Shown in pieces: positions 24,857-32,857 of a stretch of DNA of 61,288 nt. The stretch lies in the NCBI GenBank assembly GCA_905207625.1, contig CAJLLT010000012.1, forward strand, positions 1 through 61,288, given 5' to 3'. A program made the translations under genes and the position numbers. Every line of letters begins with the position of its first letter. Within the stretch, counting starts at the first letter, position 1. A model generated the notes under the pieces. It was not told where the DNA came from. It ran no database searches and saw only the letters and a list, made by a program, of their open reading frames with translations. Source of the stretch: an uncultured Eubacteriales bacterium (GTDB lineage Bacteria > Bacillota > Clostridia > Oscillospirales > UBA644).

Positions 24857-26044
24857 ATGAAACGGATATTTACTATTGCAGCACTTACGTTACTGACACT
24901 GAGCTTTATGCCGGCTACATGTTACGCAATGGAAAAAACAGTTACAGACATACCGTACATGACCCCGGTAATTGACGGCAGAATCGGGATCGGAGAATAT
25001 CCGGCATCCTCGGTCTTCACTCTTGACAGCAGTGTTCTGAACACTCTGCCGGAAAGTGCTGTTACGGGGAGCTTCGACCGTGCGACAATGGGGTTGGATA
25101 TCTGTATGACATACGACAGCGACAACCTGTATATCGCCGCAAAAATAAAGGATACCGATCAGCTTCCCGTAAACGGTCTTCTGGAATTCGGACAGGATCT
25201 GAAGCCGGACAGGTTTACCCTCAACCTGTTTTCGGACATTGAAGATTACTTCAGCTTTACGTTCAGCTTCAATTCTTCGGAAAACAATTCCGACAGTCTT
25301 GTGGTCTGCTCCCGGGATCTTGTGACCGGGGAATATTCCGATATATCGTCGTCCGTTACGGGAAAGGTCGGCAGAAACAACCGAACCGTGACATTTGAAG
25401 CGGCTATTCCGTGGAAACATTTTTCGGATAACCCGAGGTTCAGGTTCTACCCCGAAGCCTCCGGGATGCTGATACCCTACTCGGTGTCATATGAAGACTA
25501 CCGGTTTGAGGATTCCCGCGGACTTGCCTGCAGATATTCAAGCATTGAAACAGACCCCGGACCGGAAGCGGATGTAAAGCTTTCGGCAAAACTGGGCAAA
25601 GTACCCGAGCCTGCCACAGAACCGGCAACTGAACCGGTTACGGAACCCCCCGAAGTACCCGTGGAGGAGCCGGCAACGGAACCCCACGAAGAGATTCCGA
25701 CACAGCCCCCCACCGTTCCGGCAACAGAGGCTCCGACGCAACGCCCCACAGAAAAGCCCACTGAACCGAAAACGGAACCGCCCACAAAACCCGTGATCGC
25801 CCCGACTGAACCTGCCACAGTACCGGCAACGGAAACTGTGACCGACCCTCCGACGGACATCCCGACGGATCCCCGTACAGAACCTTATACGGACCCGGAG
25901 ATCCCGATGCCTACGGAAAAACCTTCAGCGGCTCAAACAGGACTGAGCCGTAAAGCAAAAGGGATCATAGCGTTCATAGCCGCCTTCGTCATAGTGCTGA
26001 TTACGCTGACGGTAAGTGCGGTCAGGCGGAACCGAAACAAATAA
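24857..26044 (+). CDS. Secreted CBM9/DOMON-like protein with long TEP stalk and membrane anchor
   Basis: 395 residues. Signal peptide 1-24. CBM9/DOMON-like sandwich about 30-240 (VIDGRIGIGEYPAS, YDSDNLYIAAKIKD, FTLNLFSDIEDYFSF, VTFEAAIPWKHF). Stalk about 249-355 rich in ATEP, PTEP, PTQ and PTDP units. C-terminal helix about 366-388, then RRNRNK. Same architecture as the preceding gene but with the stalk of the first gene, as if modules were shuffled. The ATG at 24857 follows AAAGGA; the longer ORF start has no ribosome-binding site. It is the last gene before a strong terminator. Confidence 0.74.
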   Translation: MKRIFTIAALTLLTLSFMPATCYAMEKTVTDIPYMTPVIDGRIGIGEYPASSVFTLDSSVLNTLPESAVTGSFDRATMGLDICMTYDSDNLYIAAKIKDTDQLPVNGLLEFGQDLKPDRFTLNLFSDIEDYFSFTFSFNSSENNSDSLVVCSRDLVTGEYSDISSSVTGKVGRNNRTVTFEAAIPWKHFSDNPRFRFYPEASGMLIPYSVSYEDYRFEDSRGLACRYSSIETDPGPEADVKLSAKLGKVPEPATEPATEPVTEPPEVPVEEPATEPHEEIPTQPPTVPATEAPTQRPTEKPTEPKTEPPTKPVIAPTEPATVPATETVTDPPTDIPTDPRTEPYTDPEIPMPTEKPSAAQTGLSRKAKGIIAFIAAFVIVLITLTVSAVRRNRNK

Positions 26045-26058
26045 CCAGATTTATGTAT

Positions 26059-26086
26059 ACAGCCCCCTGCCGTACCGGGGGGCTGT
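26059..26086 (+). terminator. Intrinsic terminator closing the surface-protein operon
   Basis: Stem ACAGCCCCC / GGGGGCTGT with a 10-base loop and five Ts. Confidence 0.88.
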
Positions 26087-26194
26087 TTTTGTATGAGACG
26101 ATTATAATTCCGGAAAGACAAATCTGCGGTATCCGGAATTATAAGGATCTTCTGCCCGAAAACGAAAAAAAATGTGTAAAAATGTCCCGATTAC

Positions 26195-26223
26195 TTGACA
26201 AAGCCTGCGGAGAAATGTAAGAT
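26195..26223 (+). promoter_or_regulatory. Sigma-A promoter of the membrane protein-radical SAM pair
   Basis: TTGACA (26195-26200), a 17-base spacer, TAAGAT (26218-26223). Confidence 0.65.
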
Positions 26224-26272
26224 AATTCTGATAATATTCCCGAAAACGCAAATATTATGCCGGGAAGAAAGT

Positions 26273-26758
26273 ATGGTATTGAAAATGGATTTTCCAGTAA
26301 AATTCTACAGAAAAAGAACGTGGCAGATCATCCTCTCCGGAATTATGACTCTTTTTTCCGCAGGACTTTTTGTCTATTCCCTGACAGCCGGACACAATCC
26401 CGGAATATATATAGCCGCTGCCGCTCTGTTTGCGGCAAGCCTCATACTCAACATCGTACTTGCCGCAACACCGTGCTTCATCGTTGAGAAAGACCGCCTT
26501 GTATCAAAGGCTCTTTTCATGCCGGACACGGTTATCGATTCTTCCCTTGTCGCTTCCGTCGTGAATGACGGCGATATGCTGAGAATAGGATACAACACCC
26601 CGGATGTGGCGAAACCCAGAACAGAGGTTGCAAAAAAGCTGTACGAGGAAGGACTTTGCGTCTGTTTTATCCGGAAGGCAGACACGTCTGTTCCCCTGTC
26701 CGATGTTGAAAAAACAGTAAAGACCGCTGTCGGTATCAAAGAGGCGGATAAAGAATGA
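26273..26758 (+). CDS. Small membrane protein with PH-like soluble domain
   Basis: About 161 residues. Two transmembrane helices (about 18-38 and 43-65) are followed by a roughly 95-residue soluble domain beginning CFIVEKDRLVSKALFMPDTVIDSS. This resembles bacterial PH-type membrane proteins, but I do not recognise an exact family. Start is uncertain between ATG at 26273 and 26285. The stop overlaps the next start by four bases (ATGA), so translation is coupled to the radical SAM enzyme. Confidence 0.6.
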   Translation: MVLKMDFPVKFYRKRTWQIILSGIMTLFSAGLFVYSLTAGHNPGIYIAAAALFAASLILNIVLAATPCFIVEKDRLVSKALFMPDTVIDSSLVASVVNDGDMLRIGYNTPDVAKPRTEVAKKLYEEGLCVCFIRKADTSVPLSDVEKTVKTAVGIKEADKE

Positions 26759-27654
26759 CTTCTTCGGAAAAATTCACCTTACTGACCGTCACGGGATGCT
26801 TTCTGTGCCCGAGAATGTGTGGGGTCGACAGGAAAGAAACTCCGGGATTCTGCGGAGTATCCGGAGATAAGATCCGTATAAACAAGGTCATGATACACCG
26901 TTGGGAGGAGCCCTGTATCAGCGGTAAAGGCGGGGCGGGAGCGGTCTTCTTTTCCGGATGCAATCTGCGCTGCGTTTACTGCCAGAATTACGACCTCAGT
27001 CACAAAGTCTCGGGAACAGACTATTCCGTTGCGGAACTCGCGGATATTTTCCGGGATCTGGAAGCCCGCGGCGCCGATAATATTGACCTTGTAACGCCGA
27101 CGCATTATGCCGACAAGATAGCAGCCGCACTTGACATATTCCGGCCCGGAATACCGGTAATATGGAACAGCAGCGGATACGAAAGAACCGAGACTCTCAG
27201 GCTTCTTGAGGGATATGTGGACGTATATCTGCCCGACATGAAATACATAAGCCCGGAAAAGGCGCTGCGATACTCCGCGGCGGAGGATTATTTTGATACT
27301 GCGGCCCGTGCTCTGGCGGAAATGTGCCGCCAGACAGGTCCGGCACTGTATGATGAAAACGGCATGATAAAAAAAGGAACACTTGTTCGCCATCTTGTTT
27401 TGCCCGGAGCCACGGGGCAGTCGGTAAGGCTTCTCAAGTGGCTTTCCGGACATCTTCCGGAGGGAGTCCCGGTAAGCATTATGGGGCAGTACACCCCGGC
27501 AGGAGAACTGACGGACTTTCCGGAACTGCAACGGAAGCTTACCCGGGAGGAATACCGGAGGGTCACCCGGGCGGCGGAAAACCTCGGTCTGACCGACGGA
27601 TATATACAGTCACTGTCTTCGTCCTCGGAGGAATTCATACCGGAGTTCAACTGA
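26755..27654 (+). CDS. Radical SAM protein, PflX/PflA-like
   Basis: 299 residues. The radical SAM cluster motif C-x3-C-x2-C is in FFSGCNLRCVYCQNY (about 63-77). An N-terminal Cys-rich segment (CFLCPRMCGVDR and GFCGV) may bind a second Fe-S centre. MKYISPEKALRYSAAEDYF and the LVLPG-TGQSVRLLKWL segment match PflX-type proteins annotated as pyruvate-formate-lyase-activating-like. No pyruvate formate-lyase or glycyl-radical enzyme is adjacent, so the substrate is open. Translationally coupled to the preceding membrane protein. Confidence 0.85.
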   Translation: MTSSEKFTLLTVTGCFLCPRMCGVDRKETPGFCGVSGDKIRINKVMIHRWEEPCISGKGGAGAVFFSGCNLRCVYCQNYDLSHKVSGTDYSVAELADIFRDLEARGADNIDLVTPTHYADKIAAALDIFRPGIPVIWNSSGYERTETLRLLEGYVDVYLPDMKYISPEKALRYSAAEDYFDTAARALAEMCRQTGPALYDENGMIKKGTLVRHLVLPGATGQSVRLLKWLSGHLPEGVPVSIMGQYTPAGELTDFPELQRKLTREEYRRVTRAAENLGLTDGYIQSLSSSSEEFIPEFN

Positions 27655-27901
27655 AACACCGCCGGGGTCGGGAAAACAGAGATAACCCGGAGATTGCGGA
27701 AACGGCTTTGGGAAAATGAACCGGAAGAGAAAAAACGAAAAATTATGAAAAACATACTCCGTGAAAGGAACATTTCCCTCATTTCTGCGTCGCAAGGGTG
27801 TAAGTGATCGGGACTGCCCTTTGTTTCCGCGGACGCAGTCAAAGGTTCTCCGGGGATTGCGGAACTATGCAAAAATATCTAAAAATTTTCCGTTTTTCGG
27901 C
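27655..27901. other. Non-coding stretch before the transketolase promoter
   Basis: Roughly 250 bases without a supported gene. A 16-codon frame starting at the ATG at 27744 has no ribosome-binding site, and one weak GACTGC/GCAGTC inverted repeat is present. No clear terminator for the radical SAM gene is seen. Confidence 0.4.
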
Positions 27902-27930
27902 TTGAAATCGGAGAGCATCTGTGATATAAT
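27902..27930 (+). promoter_or_regulatory. Sigma-A promoter of transketolase genes
   Basis: TTGAAA (27902-27907), a 17-base spacer, TATAAT (27925-27930). Confidence 0.7.
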
Positions 27931-27998
27931 GGTTACAATGTATATTCCGCACTGAAAATCATGTGAAAAATATTTTTATGAAAGGGCTTGGTCAGATC

Positions 27999-28808
27999 AT
28001 GGAAACAAAAGAATTTGCCAAGAATATGCGAAAGCTGATCCTTGAAGCGATCTACAACTCCAAAAGCGGACATCCCGGAGGATCTCTTTCCTGCGCAGAT
28101 ATCATAGCTGTGCTTTTTAATGAGGAAATGAATATTTCCCCCGAAAATCCGAAGTGCCCGGACAGAGACAGATTCGTACTGTCCAAAGGTCATGCGTGCA
28201 TGTCCCTCTACTCCGCGCTGGCTCTCAAGGGATTCTTCCCCGTTGAGACCTGCAAAACCTTCAGAAAGATAGATTCTATCCTTCAGGGACACCCGGATAT
28301 GAAGCATATTCCCGGTGTAGATATGTCCACAGGTTCTCTCGGACAGGGAATTTCCGCCGCCTGCGGTATGGCCGTTGCAGGTAAAAGAGCCGGAAAGGAC
28401 TACCGTGTATATTCCGTTATGGGCGACGGTGAAATAGAGGAAGGTCAGTGCTGGGAAGCGTTCATGTTTGCCGCCCACTATAAACTGGACAATCTCTGCG
28501 TATTTATCGACTTCAACGGACTTCAGATAGACGGCGACATCACAAATGTCATGTCCCCTCTTCCCATTCCGGAAAAACTGCGTGCGTTCGGCTTCAACGT
28601 TATCGAAATAGACGGTCATGACCTGGATCAGATCAGAGCCGCCCTCACTCTTGCAAGAAACTGCAAAGGCAAGCCCACCGCCGTCGTGGCAAAGACTGTC
28701 AAGGGAAAAGGCGTTTCCTTCATGGAAAACGTTGCTTCCTGGCACGGTACCGCTCCCAACGAAGAGCAGTTTAAACAGGGTATTCAGGAGGTAGAAGCAA
28801 ATGGCTGA
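27999..28808 (+). CDS. Transketolase, N-terminal (TPP-binding) subunit
   Basis: 269 residues corresponding to the first half of transketolase. It includes SKSGHPGGSLSCADIIAVLF, KGHACMSLYSALALKGFF and the TPP-binding motif GDGEIEEGQCWEAFMFA, with DFNGLQIDG at the Mg site. It forms an active enzyme with the downstream C-terminal subunit for the non-oxidative pentose phosphate pathway. The start at 27999 (METKEFAKNMRK) matches family N-termini; a longer in-frame start at 27963 is less likely. Overlaps the next gene by eight bases. Confidence 0.93.
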   Translation: METKEFAKNMRKLILEAIYNSKSGHPGGSLSCADIIAVLFNEEMNISPENPKCPDRDRFVLSKGHACMSLYSALALKGFFPVETCKTFRKIDSILQGHPDMKHIPGVDMSTGSLGQGISAACGMAVAGKRAGKDYRVYSVMGDGEIEEGQCWEAFMFAAHYKLDNLCVFIDFNGLQIDGDITNVMSPLPIPEKLRAFGFNVIEIDGHDLDQIRAALTLARNCKGKPTAVVAKTVKGKGVSFMENVASWHGTAPNEEQFKQGIQEVEANG

Positions 28809-29778
28809 TTTTGAAATGAAAGCTCAGAGAGACGCCTACGGTGAGGTTCTTGCCGAACTGGGCGCAAAATATGAGAATATGTACGTTCTGGATGCGGATC
28901 TTACAAAGTCCACCAAGACCGCTTCCTTTGCTAAAGCATACCCCGAAAGATTCATCAACTGCGGTATCGCGGAAGGAAATATGATGGCTGTGGCCGCCGG
29001 TATTGCTTCCTGCGGAAATATAGTCTTTGCTTCATCTTTTGCAATGTTTGCCGCAGGCAGAGCTTATGAACAGGTACGTAACAGCATTGCCTATCCCCAC
29101 AACAACGTCAAGGTAGTGGCTACCCATGCCGGACTTACCGTAGGCGAAGACGGCGCAACCCACCAGTGCCTGGAAGATATGGCGCTGATGAGAGCCGTCC
29201 CCGGAATGGTAGTCCTCGCGCCCTCAGATGCGGTCCAGACAAAAGCCTGCATCCGCTGGGCTGCGGCTTATGACGGCCCGGTTTATGTACGTCTCGGACG
29301 TCTGCCCCTCCCCATAACGAACAAAGAGGGTGAATATACATATACCCTCGGCCAGAGCGACCGTCTGTGCGACGGCGATTTTGCCACTGTTATGTTCTGC
29401 GGACCCTTCTATACTCTGGCAATGCAGGTAAAAGATCTTTTCGCCAAAAACGGACTCAAGGTCCGGGTCGTGGATATGCCCTCCATTAAACCCATTGACG
29501 AAAAGGAAGTCCTTGCGGATGCAAAGGACACCGGACTTATCTGCACAATTGAAGACCACAATGTAATCGGCGGTCTTGCCGGTGCTGTTGCAGAAGCTGT
29601 ATGCTGCGGCGGCGAAACCGCAAAACTCGTCAGAATAGGCGCACAGGACATATTCGGCAAATCCGGAACCCCTGCCGCTCTTCTTAAAGAATACGGCTTT
29701 GATGCGGTTGAGATCACAAAGAAAATTCTCCAGGCAAAGGCTCCCGAAAAACTCTCCGGTTTCGATTTCACACTGTAA
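28801..29778 (+). CDS. Transketolase, C-terminal subunit
   Basis: 325 residues: pyrimidine-binding domain (YVLDADLTKSTKTASFAKAYPERFINCGIAEGNMMAVAAG in segments around residues 25-70, with the catalytic Glu in GIAEGNM) and a C-terminal domain (IEDHNVIGGLAGAVAEAV). It completes the two-subunit transketolase common in Clostridia and Archaea. The ATG lies inside the end of the N-terminal subunit gene after AGGAGG, so the subunits are made in equal amounts. Confidence 0.93.
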   Translation: MADFEMKAQRDAYGEVLAELGAKYENMYVLDADLTKSTKTASFAKAYPERFINCGIAEGNMMAVAAGIASCGNIVFASSFAMFAAGRAYEQVRNSIAYPHNNVKVVATHAGLTVGEDGATHQCLEDMALMRAVPGMVVLAPSDAVQTKACIRWAAAYDGPVYVRLGRLPLPITNKEGEYTYTLGQSDRLCDGDFATVMFCGPFYTLAMQVKDLFAKNGLKVRVVDMPSIKPIDEKEVLADAKDTGLICTIEDHNVIGGLAGAVAEAVCCGGETAKLVRIGAQDIFGKSGTPAALLKEYGFDAVEITKKILQAKAPEKLSGFDFTL

Positions 29779-29785
29779 AAACACC

Positions 29786-29821
29786 TCAGACAGGGATGCG
29801 GCGTCCCGTGTCCCTGTCTGA
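29786..29821 (+). terminator. Hairpin after transketolase genes
   Basis: Perfect 11-bp stem TCAGACAGGGA / TCCCTGTCTGA with a 14-base loop; no T-run follows. A second hairpin CGGCATTT/AAATGCCG lies at 29850-29868. Termination function is plausible but unproven. Confidence 0.5.
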
Positions 29822-29969
29822 AAACATACTTGAGTTGAAAATTCCGATCCGGCATTTTCCAAATGCCGTATTGTAAACATATATTCGGCAAATTACCACT
29901 TTCTTATAATTGATTTTTCGCCTTATTTATGATAAAATTAAGAAAAAGGCAAATCAGCGGAGGTCTGAG

Positions 29970-31460
29970 ATGAAAAAAACAGTTAAATTTCTTACCCTTC
30001 TTCTGGCTCTGATAACGGCTGTAACGTTATTTGCCGGTTGTAAAGAAGAAACGGACAATAAAAGTGTAAAGGGCGTTTCCCTGAACCTTACCGAATGGAC
30101 CTTTAACGACTATGATACGAAAATGCAGCTTGTGGCGACTGTTCAGCCCGCCGATGCTGCGAATACCAATGTTATCTGGTCAAGTTCCGATCCGGCGGTG
30201 GCAGCCGTGGACGGCAACAATAAAGTTTATCCCGTAGGCAACGGTACCGCCGTTATAACCGCAACTACCGAGGACGGCGGATTCACCGCGACCTGCACCA
30301 TTACCGTAGACGTGACCGAAATAGTCGTTGACCCCACGGTAAAGGTAACAGGTGTCATTCTTAACTATGATGAGTATAGCCTTAAAGGTACCGGTTCCAC
30401 CCTCCAGCTGGAGGCAACCGTGACTCCCTTCGGTGCAACGGAAAAATCTGTTATATGGTCAACTTCCGACGCTTCCGTAGCGACGGTTGATGCCAGCGGT
30501 CTTGTTACTCCCCATAAGAAGGGAACCATTATCATTTCGGCAACGACCGTGGACGGAGGATTCTCCGCCTCCTGCCAGATAACAATAGCGAGCAGCAATC
30601 AGTCCGTAACCGAGCCCACCACATATGAGGTTATTGTAAAACCCGCGGATATAGATAAGGACGGATTTTTCGTAAACGATGAACTTATAGCCACAAATCA
30701 CGGCAAAAGCATTGATGCCGTTGCGTGGATATATCTGCCCGGAACAAATATCAATATCCCCGTTATGCAACAGGTTAGGGATAAGAGCAATTATCTGGTG
30801 GACGGGGAATATACCGACAACTGGTACCTCACTCATGACACAACTGGCAAATACGCAAAATGGGGCTCCGCATACATGAATAACAGTACCATCGGAGCTT
30901 CCGGATATATTTACAACCAAAACACCGTCATTTACGGTCATGCCGGCGGCAAATATATCTTTGACCAGCTTGAGGATGTTACCAGAACATCCAACTGGTT
31001 CAAGAAAGAAAGCAACAGATACGTCTATCTCAATACGCTGAAAGAGGAAACTGTCTGGCAGGTATTTGCATGTTACTACACCGACAGCGATAAGCATTAC
31101 TACATTGAATCCGACTGGAACATAAGCGAAGCGGATCAGAAGGCAAAGCTTTCCAAGCTCACAACTCAGCAAAAAGTCGAGCTTATCGGTGATAAGTACA
31201 AAATGATGGAATTCATCCACGATGACAATGCCTTTGCGGAATATATGAACGACTGGAGAAACCGTCTGCTTGAAACTTACTCGGACTCTTCCACATCTTT
31301 CTCCAATGAAGCAAACAGGGCCCTCAAGACCCGTAGCTACGGTGTCAGCGTTCAGCCCGGCGATAAGGTCCTGACCCTCTCCACCTGTGCCGATGCCAGC
31401 GGTCCGGTCCGCTACGTTATCTGCGCTAAGCTTATAAAGAGCAGACCCCGCACTAACTGA
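29970..31460 (+). CDS. Lipoprotein class B sortase with two Ig-like BIG2 repeats
   Basis: 496 residues. A lipoprotein signal with lipobox LFAGC (Cys near residue 25) leads into two bacterial Ig-like group 2 repeats (about 32-110 and 125-205; each has the 'VIWSSSDPAVAAVD...GTAVITATT' pattern). A class B sortase domain follows (about 235-496). The catalytic triad is visible as His324 (YGHAGG), Cys473 (LSTCAD) and Arg481 (PVRYVI). Sortases are normally anchored by a transmembrane helix; a lipid-anchored sortase on an Ig-like stalk is unusual. It should act outside the cell. ATG at 29970 follows GGAGG. Confidence 0.85.
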   Translation: MKKTVKFLTLLLALITAVTLFAGCKEETDNKSVKGVSLNLTEWTFNDYDTKMQLVATVQPADAANTNVIWSSSDPAVAAVDGNNKVYPVGNGTAVITATTEDGGFTATCTITVDVTEIVVDPTVKVTGVILNYDEYSLKGTGSTLQLEATVTPFGATEKSVIWSTSDASVATVDASGLVTPHKKGTIIISATTVDGGFSASCQITIASSNQSVTEPTTYEVIVKPADIDKDGFFVNDELIATNHGKSIDAVAWIYLPGTNINIPVMQQVRDKSNYLVDGEYTDNWYLTHDTTGKYAKWGSAYMNNSTIGASGYIYNQNTVIYGHAGGKYIFDQLEDVTRTSNWFKKESNRYVYLNTLKEETVWQVFACYYTDSDKHYYIESDWNISEADQKAKLSKLTTQQKVELIGDKYKMMEFIHDDNAFAEYMNDWRNRLLETYSDSSTSFSNEANRALKTRSYGVSVQPGDKVLTLSTCADASGPVRYVICAKLIKSRPRTN

Positions 31461-31471
31461 TAAATAACATC

Positions 31472-31498
31472 CGGTCTGCGGAAATTCTCCGCAGACCG
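31472..31498 (+). terminator. Intrinsic terminator between the two sortase genes
   Basis: Perfect 11-bp stem CGGTCTGCGGA / TCCGCAGACCG with a 5-base loop and a TTGTTTTG tail. Confidence 0.8.
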
Positions 31499-31543
31499 TT
31501 GTTTTGATTCGGAAACCATATGTTATTCCCGGAGATCTTACAG

Positions 31544-32677
31544 ATGATCCGGGGGGACATTTCAGGGGAGGATCCCGCCTTGAAAAAAGAAGTTTATCCG
31601 GGCAGGCATTATGACAAAAAAGTCCGGGACACACAGCAAAAAAGGAAAAAGCCCGTTATAGTCATACTGACAGTAACCTTTTGCGCCATAGTATTCTGCA
31701 CGAGCGGATATTTTGTGGCAAAGCAGGCCATAGAGGACTACAGGACGGCAAAGATCATTGATCAGTTAAGAACCACGGAGACTCCGACGGATCCCGGGAC
31801 GGAGCCCCCCACAATTCCGGTAATTCAGCCGGGAACGGAACCCGGGACCTCCGAGCCCACTGACTCTGCCACGGAGCCGGGAACAGAAAGTACGGAACCG
31901 CCAACAGAACAGAAAACCGAGGATATAAAGGAAGTTCCAACACTTCCCGCGACAGAACGCCCCACTGAAAAGCCCACGGAGCCCCCCAGAACATACAATG
32001 AACTGAAGAACACCGAGATACACCCGGATCTGGTTGATCTGGACAATATCCCGTATCTGAATATTTCAGCCGAAAAAATAGCTGAACTCAGGGAACAGAA
32101 TTCTCAGTTCGTGTGCTGGTTCAGTTTTGAGGGTCCGACAAAGGATCCGGTCAAGGGGCTTCCCATAGATATACCGGCGGTAAAGACCACGGATAACAGT
32201 TTTTACCTTGATCATGATTTCAATCGGAAAAACAGCGGCAACGGCTGGGTGTATATGGACTACAGGAATAAATCCTCCCTGCTGAGCAACCGGAATTCCA
32301 TATTCTACGGTCACGCTAAAAGTTATAAAATGTTCGGAGGACTGAAATACCTCAACGAACGCCCCCAATGGTATAAGAACGGATACAATCACTTCATACG
32401 CATCAGCACCCCTGAGTACGACACGGTATGGCAGGTATTCTCCTGGTACGAAACGGATATTTACGACAAATACATAACCACCTATTTCCCCACGGATCAG
32501 GATTTTATAGATTTCTGCTATGAACGCCAGGAGAAAAATCAGCTGAAAGGATGGCTGTCGGAGTTTGAATTTGATAAGGACAGCCATATAGTAACACTGT
32601 CAACCTGCAAAGGCTCAGACAAAAATGTTCGGGTAGCGGTACACGCAGTACTCGTAAAGTCTCAGAAAAGACAGTGA
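31544..32677 (+). CDS. Class B sortase on a TEP-rich stalk
   Basis: 378 residues from this start. A basic cytoplasmic segment, one transmembrane helix (about 36-58), a Thr/Glu/Pro stalk (about 68-150, TEPGTE, PTEPP and PTEKPTEP units) and a sortase domain (about 165-378). Catalytic residues are His257 (FYGHAKS), Cys355 (LSTCKG) and Arg363 (VRVAV). The stalk composition matches the surface proteins at 20.5-26 kb. The ATG has GGAG nine bases upstream, but an in-frame TTG at 31580 has a stronger AGGGGAGG at the right distance and may be the true start. Confidence 0.85.
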   Translation: MIRGDISGEDPALKKEVYPGRHYDKKVRDTQQKRKKPVIVILTVTFCAIVFCTSGYFVAKQAIEDYRTAKIIDQLRTTETPTDPGTEPPTIPVIQPGTEPGTSEPTDSATEPGTESTEPPTEQKTEDIKEVPTLPATERPTEKPTEPPRTYNELKNTEIHPDLVDLDNIPYLNISAEKIAELREQNSQFVCWFSFEGPTKDPVKGLPIDIPAVKTTDNSFYLDHDFNRKNSGNGWVYMDYRNKSSLLSNRNSIFYGHAKSYKMFGGLKYLNERPQWYKNGYNHFIRISTPEYDTVWQVFSWYETDIYDKYITTYFPTDQDFIDFCYERQEKNQLKGWLSEFEFDKDSHIVTLSTCKGSDKNVRVAVHAVLVKSQKRQ

Positions 32678-32701
32678 ACTGCGAGTAAAATATAAATGTA
32701 A

Positions 32702-32738
32702 AACGGGATCTCCGCATTATGTCTGCGGAGGTCCCGTT
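32702..32738 (+). terminator. Long hairpin after the second sortase
   Basis: 15-bp stem AACGGGATCTCCGCA / TGCGGAGGTCCCGTT with one T-G wobble and a 7-base loop; weak T-tail. Confidence 0.65.
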
Positions 32739-32780
32739 ATCAGTAACAGCTGATCGTCAGAAAGTGAAACCACAGCAGGT

Positions 32781-32812
32781 CTGAGGGGAAGTCCATCCGG
32801 ACTTCCCCTCAG
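32781..32812. terminator. Second hairpin between converging sortase and sleB
   Basis: Perfect 14-bp stem CTGAGGGGAAGTCC / GGACTTCCCCTCAG with a 4-base loop. No T-run on either side, so it may act as an mRNA 3' stabiliser. Confidence 0.5.
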
Positions 32813-32857
32813 TCATATCAAACCGAAAGTTATCACTACCTTGAAGCTTCCGCCGCA

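Noticed and set aside
30459..31634. 391-codon antisense ORF opposite the lipoprotein sortase
   Set aside because: Shadow of a well-supported coding strand; no recognisable domain and no promoter.
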